From CAIYOL01 sp964494805 (GTDB taxonomy: Bacteria > Planctomycetota > Phycisphaerae > Sedimentisphaerales > Anaerobacaceae), in NCBI GenBank assembly GCA_964494805.1, contig CAZBST010000008.1, positions 1 through 64,000 on the forward strand: a stretch of 64,000 nucleotides of DNA. Direction: 5' to 3'. The first letter of the stretch is position 1; every line of letters starts with the position of its first letter. Shown here piece after piece: positions 60,185-64,000 of this stretch. The position numbers and the translations under genes were made by a program. The notes beneath the pieces were generated by a model. That model searched no databases, was not told the origin of the DNA, and saw nothing but the letters and a program-made list of their open reading frames with translations.

Positions 60185-60838
60185 ATGGATAAGAACTTGA
60201 GCGATATCTCAAATTTATTTATTTGGAAAAATAGACTTACTGGCAGAAAATACTCAGTTTCAATAAGTCGTACTGGAGTGTTAAATCTCGAAAGGCTAAC
60301 AAATCCAAATGAGCTTTACAGTAATTTTCAGTCGAGGTGGGAAGAATGGAGCCGATTTTTGACCAAAGTAAATTCCAAAGGCAACTATACTGTTCCAAGT
60401 TTCTCGTTTGTAGACCGCATCAAACAAATTTTGTGGTTTTTTGTCATCCAATGCTGCGTTATATTTTTGTTTGCGATAATCAACCTTAAAAGTACCTTTG
60501 ATAGTAGTCTTGCGGAGCAAAATTGGAACGGTGAAACCTCATTCTTTTTATTTCTTTTGGGGGGTGTAACACTTGCCGAGCTTATTAGATTATGGTTCTT
60601 TATTTCGCGTAGTTACTATAAGATTATTATTGAGAACGATTTTCTAAAAATAACTTCTTTAAAAGGCCAAACTAACATGGTTCCTTTGTCAGAAATTTGC
60701 GATTACAATTTTAAAATTGTGACTAGAAATGCATTCGTCAAGTTTAAAGATGGTACAAAACTTACACATTTGGAAAGGCTAACAGATTGGCCTATACTTA
60801 GAAATGATTTAAAAATAGCGTTGGAGGGAAAAAATTAA
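60185..60838 (+). CDS. Two-span membrane protein, candidate immunity for cassette 3
   Basis: 217 residues. A soluble N-terminal part (about 1-75), two adjacent membrane spans (ILWFFVIQCCVIFLFAIINL; FFLFLLGGVTLAELIRLWFFI), then a C-terminal beta-rich part (YYKIIIENDFLKITSLKG, FKIVTRNAFVKFKDGTKLTH) with a PH-like strand pattern. Starts 10 bases after the tip stop. Function inferred only from position and topology. Confidence 0.65.
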   Translation: MDKNLSDISNLFIWKNRLTGRKYSVSISRTGVLNLERLTNPNELYSNFQSRWEEWSRFLTKVNSKGNYTVPSFSFVDRIKQILWFFVIQCCVIFLFAIINLKSTFDSSLAEQNWNGETSFFLFLLGGVTLAELIRLWFFISRSYYKIIIENDFLKITSLKGQTNMVPLSEICDYNFKIVTRNAFVKFKDGTKLTHLERLTDWPILRNDLKIALEGKN

Positions 60839-60868
60839 ATACCTGTACCCTGCCTCAGAACTTTAATT

Positions 60869-60880
60869 ACTCTTTGAAAA
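60869..60880 (+). promoter_or_regulatory. boxA-like element, cassette 4
   Basis: ACTCTTTGAAAA, 11 of 12 match to GYTCTTTRAMAA, one base before TTGACATCG. Confidence 0.48.
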
Positions 60881-60910
60881 GTTGACATCGCCGGAGAACT
60901 TCCTACGATA

Positions 60911-61813
60911 TTGCTTGAACTTGACCCGAATGACGATATGGCGATTAAGAAAACATACATCTATGCGGACTCGCAGATTTTAGCTCAGCACGATGGCGAT
61001 AGCTCCGACCCGCGATATTTTTATCTCCACGACCGCTTAGGCAGCGTGCGACTTGTTATAAACAATGAAGGTGTAGCACAGAACAGCTATACCTATAATC
61101 CGTTTGGCGAATCATTCGATACTGAATGCACAGAGAATGTAACCAATCCCTTCAAATTTACTGGCCAGTTCTACGACAGCGAAATTGGCCAATACTACTT
61201 AAGAGCCAGAATGTATGATCCGCAGTTGATGAGATTCACGGGAAGAGACCCGGTCAATGGTAAATACCAGGAATCGCTGACGCTGCACAAGTATCTATAT
61301 TGCTTGAATGACCCTGTTAACAGAACGGATCCGTTGGGTGAAAAATCGCTTGCTGAGTTAATGGGATCCGTAAAAATTTGGGCGACAGGAGTAGCTACGA
61401 CATGTGGTAATTATCTAGCACAATCATGGCAGTTTGTAAAAAGAGTCATTCAACAAGTGAATCAAGCCCAACTAATGAAAAACGTGATAATGCGAGGCCA
61501 AGACATATGGTCACGCGGCAATTTGAAATTGATACAAGCGTACAATACACTCTACGGCAGTGGGATCACTGGAAAAGCTCAACATGTTGGGTCTAGGGCC
61601 TTTGGTGCTAATCAACAGGCACTTCTAGAACTCTCTAAGCAAGCCACACGTACCGGTGTTACTCGTGAACAAGCCAAAATATTAATACAATGGGCCATAG
61701 AATACGGGATTCCCTCTAGAAGTGACATCGGCACAAACCATTGGCAATATGGGTTGGATCATATACATATTCTAGGGTATCATATTAAAATTATCATCGA
61801 AGGTAGTCAATAA
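60911..61813 (+). CDS. Rhs orphan cassette 4: core fragment with putative nuclease tip
   Basis: About 300 residues. The 5' part of the core differs from the others (LLELDPNDDMAIKKTYIY instead of LMDINTVDGATMKTYIY), so it derives from a second Rhs lineage. Core ends DPLG at 61339; then a 158-residue basic, helical tip ending RSDIGTNHWQYGLDHIHILGYHIKI. The clustered His/Asp (N-H-W...D-H-I-H...H-I) at the C-terminus resembles metal-dependent nuclease tips of polymorphic toxins. Start TTG at 60911. The soluble neighbour fits a cytoplasmic target. Confidence 0.8.
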   Translation: MLELDPNDDMAIKKTYIYADSQILAQHDGDSSDPRYFYLHDRLGSVRLVINNEGVAQNSYTYNPFGESFDTECTENVTNPFKFTGQFYDSEIGQYYLRARMYDPQLMRFTGRDPVNGKYQESLTLHKYLYCLNDPVNRTDPLGEKSLAELMGSVKIWATGVATTCGNYLAQSWQFVKRVIQQVNQAQLMKNVIMRGQDIWSRGNLKLIQAYNTLYGSGITGKAQHVGSRAFGANQQALLELSKQATRTGVTREQAKILIQWAIEYGIPSRSDIGTNHWQYGLDHIHILGYHIKIIIEGSQ

Positions 61814-61886
61814 ACGTGATAAACACTTAATCTTTTAGGAAATATAATGATTGGTCAAACCTAATTGATTATAATAGACCTTAATC

Positions 61887-62594
61887 ATGTTATCAATAAG
61901 ACAAACTAAAGGTTTTACATTGCTTCGCAGTGCTAGTGTTGTTTTAGAAGAATACGAAAAAAACAGAATAGCATTGGAAAATAACCAGTTGATAAAACAA
62001 ATTAGAGAAGCCGTTTCATTTATAGATCCTTATACATATAGAGGAATATCGAGAGATCCATTGGCACCATGGTCTTCGGAAGACGAAAAGAACCTTCGAG
62101 AAACACCAGAACTTTGTAAAGATTTGCAAAAGGAACTTAGTGCTAGGAAGAAACTTCGCGAATTGACCAGAATAAACAAATCTAAATCGAGTTACTGTTA
62201 TAACGGATGGCAATATAACGAAAAGTTAGTGTCGAGCTTGGATGAAGCGAAGGAAATTTATGGTTGTTTGTGTAATCCAGGAGAATATGAAATAGTTGAA
62301 CTTTCCCGGGAACCTTATAGTACAGATTTTAAGTTTTTGGGCTATGATGTAGGATACTGGGCAGGTGATCATTTTTCCATTATTTGCGATTCAGTTTTAA
62401 TGCCACAGTGGCATCCACCAAGCCCAGAGGATATAACCGAATTGGCTAATCAATTGCACGGATTAAACAAGTACATCTTGTTTCCAAGTTTGGATGAGGC
62501 AATAGACTTTAGGCGATATTACACCTCAATGCCGTGGGCAGAACAACAAATGTTTCATGACGATTTTTGTATTATTCAAATAGCACTCCCATGA
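61887..62594 (+). CDS. Soluble protein, candidate immunity for cassette 4
   Basis: 235 residues, no membrane span, acidic-to-neutral alpha/beta composition, with YEIVELSREPYSTDFKFLGYDVGYW and FFPSLDEAIDFRRYY-like elements (actual: LFPSLDEAIDFRRYY). It starts 74 bases after the tip stop without a strong ribosome-binding site. Its stop overlaps the ATG at 62591 (ATGA), coupling it to cassette 5. No family recognised; position suggests immunity. Confidence 0.65.
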   Translation: MLSIRQTKGFTLLRSASVVLEEYEKNRIALENNQLIKQIREAVSFIDPYTYRGISRDPLAPWSSEDEKNLRETPELCKDLQKELSARKKLRELTRINKSKSSYCYNGWQYNEKLVSSLDEAKEIYGCLCNPGEYEIVELSREPYSTDFKFLGYDVGYWAGDHFSIICDSVLMPQWHPPSPEDITELANQLHGLNKYILFPSLDEAIDFRRYYTSMPWAEQQMFHDDFCIIQIALP

Positions 62595-63301
62595 ATATGC
62601 CTGGGCATATTCGTAAAAATAAAAATGGTTCTTTGAAAAAATCATATATTTACAGCAACAGCCAGATACTTGCCCAGCACGATGGTAATAGTTCCGATCC
62701 TCGATATTTATATCTGCACGACCGCTTAGGCAGCGTGCGACTTGTTATAAACAATGAAGGTGTAGCACAGAACAGCTATACCTATAATCCCTTCGGCGAG
62801 TCATTCGATACAGAATGCACAGAGAATGTGACCAATCCATTCAAATTTACTGGCCAATGGTTCGATTCGGAGATAGAACAGTATTATCTCCGTGCTCGTC
62901 AATACGACCCAGCGCTGATGAGATTCACCGCAAGAGATCCAGCTGAGGCGGTATTAGGAGATCCTTTAACTTTACACAGGTACTTGTATTGTAAGAATAA
63001 CTCCATTAATTATATTGATCCTCCGGGAGAGTTTTTTTTCACCCTGATGTCGGTTTTTGTAAGCCGTATAATAAATGATGCTGTTGAATACAGATACAAT
63101 GCATGGACTATTAGGGCATATACTTATGCGGTTGGAGTAATACTTGATTTGGGGACCGCCTATTTGACCATCCAATGGGCTCAGAACTACATGCATGAGA
63201 AAGAAAAAGGGTCTATACACTCTATAGGAAGAGACAGTAATTCAGTAGAAGATTTTGTGGAATGGATTCAGGGTGGGAATCCAGGTGGAGATGGAGGGTA
63301 A
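62591..63301 (+). CDS. Rhs orphan cassette 5: core fragment with short hydrophobic tip
   Basis: About 236 residues. The ATG at 62591 overlaps the stop of the preceding gene (ATGA), so this core fragment could be translated by coupling, unlike cassettes 1-4. A short unique leader (MNMPGHIRKNKNG) joins the core at SLKKSYIY; the upstream DIS-ELPTIL part of the core is missing. Core ends DPPG at 63028; the 90-residue tip has hydrophobic segments (TYAVGVILDLGTAYLTIQW) and a Gly/Asp-rich end. Confidence 0.78.
   Translation: MNMPGHIRKNKNGSLKKSYIYSNSQILAQHDGNSSDPRYLYLHDRLGSVRLVINNEGVAQNSYTYNPFGESFDTECTENVTNPFKFTGQWFDSEIEQYYLRARQYDPALMRFTARDPAEAVLGDPLTLHRYLYCKNNSINYIDPPGEFFFTLMSVFVSRIINDAVEYRYNAWTIRAYTYAVGVILDLGTAYLTIQWAQNYMHEKEKGSIHSIGRDSNSVEDFVEWIQGGNPGGDGG
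62628..62639 (+). promoter_or_regulatory. boxA-like element, cassette 5
   Basis: GTTCTTTGAAAA, 12 of 12 match to GYTCTTTRAMAA. Here it is inside the frame (coding SLKK) and abuts the YIY codons. Confidence 0.45.
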
Positions 63302-63321
63302 CTAATAAAGGAGATTATAAT

Positions 63322-63543
63322 ATGAAGGCAAAAATGTCATCGGCTTTGAAGAGAGCTATTTTTGCAAGCATTGTCTTGCTCATAGCAGCTATTTTTGCAA
63401 AATTTAAAATGTGGCCCGAATTTTTGGTGTCTTTAGTGTTTGCCCTTTATCTTGCTAATAGCGTCTTGTACATTAAGATAATGGAGAAGATGTGTTCTCT
63501 TGAAGAACTGCTTAAAGAAAATAAGAAAGTTGAAAATGAATAA
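63322..63543 (+). CDS. Small two-span membrane protein, candidate immunity for cassette 5
   Basis: 73 residues from ATG 63322, preceded by AAAGGAGATTATAAT, the clearest ribosome-binding site in the array. Two hydrophobic segments (AIFASIVLLIAAIFAKF; FLVSLVFALYLANSVLYI) and a charged helical end (EELLKENKKVENE). An in-frame extension to 63262 lies within the preceding tip and was rejected. The tip of cassette 5 and this protein are both small and membrane-oriented. Confidence 0.65.
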   Translation: MKAKMSSALKRAIFASIVLLIAAIFAKFKMWPEFLVSLVFALYLANSVLYIKIMEKMCSLEELLKENKKVENE

Positions 63544-63552
63544 GATATTAGA

Positions 63553-63564
63553 GCTCTTTGAAAA
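63553..63564 (+). promoter_or_regulatory. boxA-like element, cassette 6
   Basis: GCTCTTTGAAAA, 12 of 12 match to GYTCTTTRAMAA, immediately before the core codons KKYIY. Confidence 0.48.
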
Positions 63565-64000
63565 AGAAATATATTTACGCCGACGGTCAGGTTTTAGCGC
63601 AGCATGATGTGCCGGACAATAACGAGAAGTATTTCTACCTGCACGATAGGTTAGATTCAGTGAGACTTGTTATCGATGATACAGGCGCAGCGAAGAATAG
63701 TTACACTTATAACCCCTTCGGAGAAATGTTCCCGACAGAGTGCAACGAGACGGTGACTAACCCCTTCAAATTTACCGGCCAGTTCTACGACAGCGAAATC
63801 AGCCAATACTACCTCCGCGCCAGAATGTACGACCCGCAGTTGATGAGATTTACCTCACGAGACCCAGTTAGTGGTAAATTCCGAGAACCAATGACCTTAC
63901 ATAAGTATCTGTACTGTCTAAATGATCCAGTAGACTATACAGATCCGACTGGCGAATCCCTACTTGTTGATGTGCTTTTAACTACATCGATATGGGCTGC
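63558..64000 (+). CDS. Rhs orphan cassette 6, truncated by the window edge
   Basis: Open from the TTG at 63558 (LKKKYIYADGQ) to the window end, 147 codons and still open. Core runs to DPTG at 63953, then the start of a new tip (ESLLVDVLLTTSIWAA). The core has VPDNNEKYFYLHDRLDSV, slightly diverged from other copies, and EMFPTECNETVTNPF as in cassette 3. No ribosome-binding site for the TTG. Shows the array continues to the right. Confidence 0.82.
   Translation, partial: MKKKYIYADGQVLAQHDVPDNNEKYFYLHDRLDSVRLVIDDTGAAKNSYTYNPFGEMFPTECNETVTNPFKFTGQFYDSEISQYYLRARMYDPQLMRFTSRDPVSGKFREPMTLHKYLYCLNDPVDYTDPTGESLLVDVLLTTSIWA

Noticed and set aside
46409..64000. Rhs array as a T6SS effector locus
   Set aside because: No VgrG, PAAR, Hcp or chaperone (DUF1795) genes; the Rhs N-terminus has a Sec signal and adhesive modules.

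Overview
The window looks like a chromosomal piece of a polysaccharide-degrading planctomycete, most likely class Phycisphaerae. The reasons are the PEP-CTERM tails on four clustered secreted proteins (PEPATLLLLGLGG-type motif followed by Arg/Lys), HAF-repeat proteins, very large secreted proteins built from beta-helix, Fn3-like and LamG modules, and a locus for glucuronoxylan and L-arabinose use. This is inferred from protein style; there is no rRNA gene in the window.

Layout. 1-5499: three co-directional secreted enzymes for glucuronoxylan side chains and backbone (5'-truncated GH115 alpha-glucuronidase, GH9 lipoprotein, CE15 glucuronoyl esterase). 5511-13384: a SagB-like nitroreductase and a secreted protein on the minus strand, a secreted EEP-family hydrolase on the plus strand, and a 1727-residue C25 (gingipain-type) peptidase with a beta-helix and two LamG domains. 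14020-19623: amidase lipoprotein, RsbW-like and RsbV-like anti-sigma pair, MazG-like protein, NSS transporter with an amidohydrolase, and a double zinc-ribbon protein. 19978-26748: an L-arabinose operon (SSS symporter, araB, araD, a fucose/arabinose-isomerase-family enzyme in place of classical AraA, GalM). 26779-28613: LemA and an M48 peptidase. 28970-33929: a BamE-like lipoprotein and four PEP-CTERM proteins; three copies of one promoter/leader block precede this set. 34498-39692: radical SAM protein, small zinc-finger protein, 32-residue membrane peptide, redoxin, cold-shock protein and a rhomboid-like protein lacking its catalytic Ser. 39890-44184: three uncharacterised proteins and two tRNA genes (Met-CAT, Lys-CTT).

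44185-64000 is the striking part. Beyond tRNA-Lys lies a possible integrase remnant, then a TPR protein translationally coupled to a 2852-residue Rhs protein with a Sec signal peptide and a variable C-terminal tip, coupled in turn to a HEAT-repeat candidate immunity gene. Downstream are at least six further cassettes in the same orientation. Each repeats only the last 130-150 codons of the Rhs core (ending at a D-P-x-G type motif), then a different C-terminal domain, then one or two small genes, mostly membrane proteins. The array runs off the right edge. It reads as a reservoir of alternative toxin tips and immunity genes that could be recombined onto the full-length Rhs gene. Every cassette head carries a 12-base GYTCTTTRAMAA-like (boxA-like) element, and the core copies are mosaics of a few alternative sequence blocks, which indicates recombination among them.
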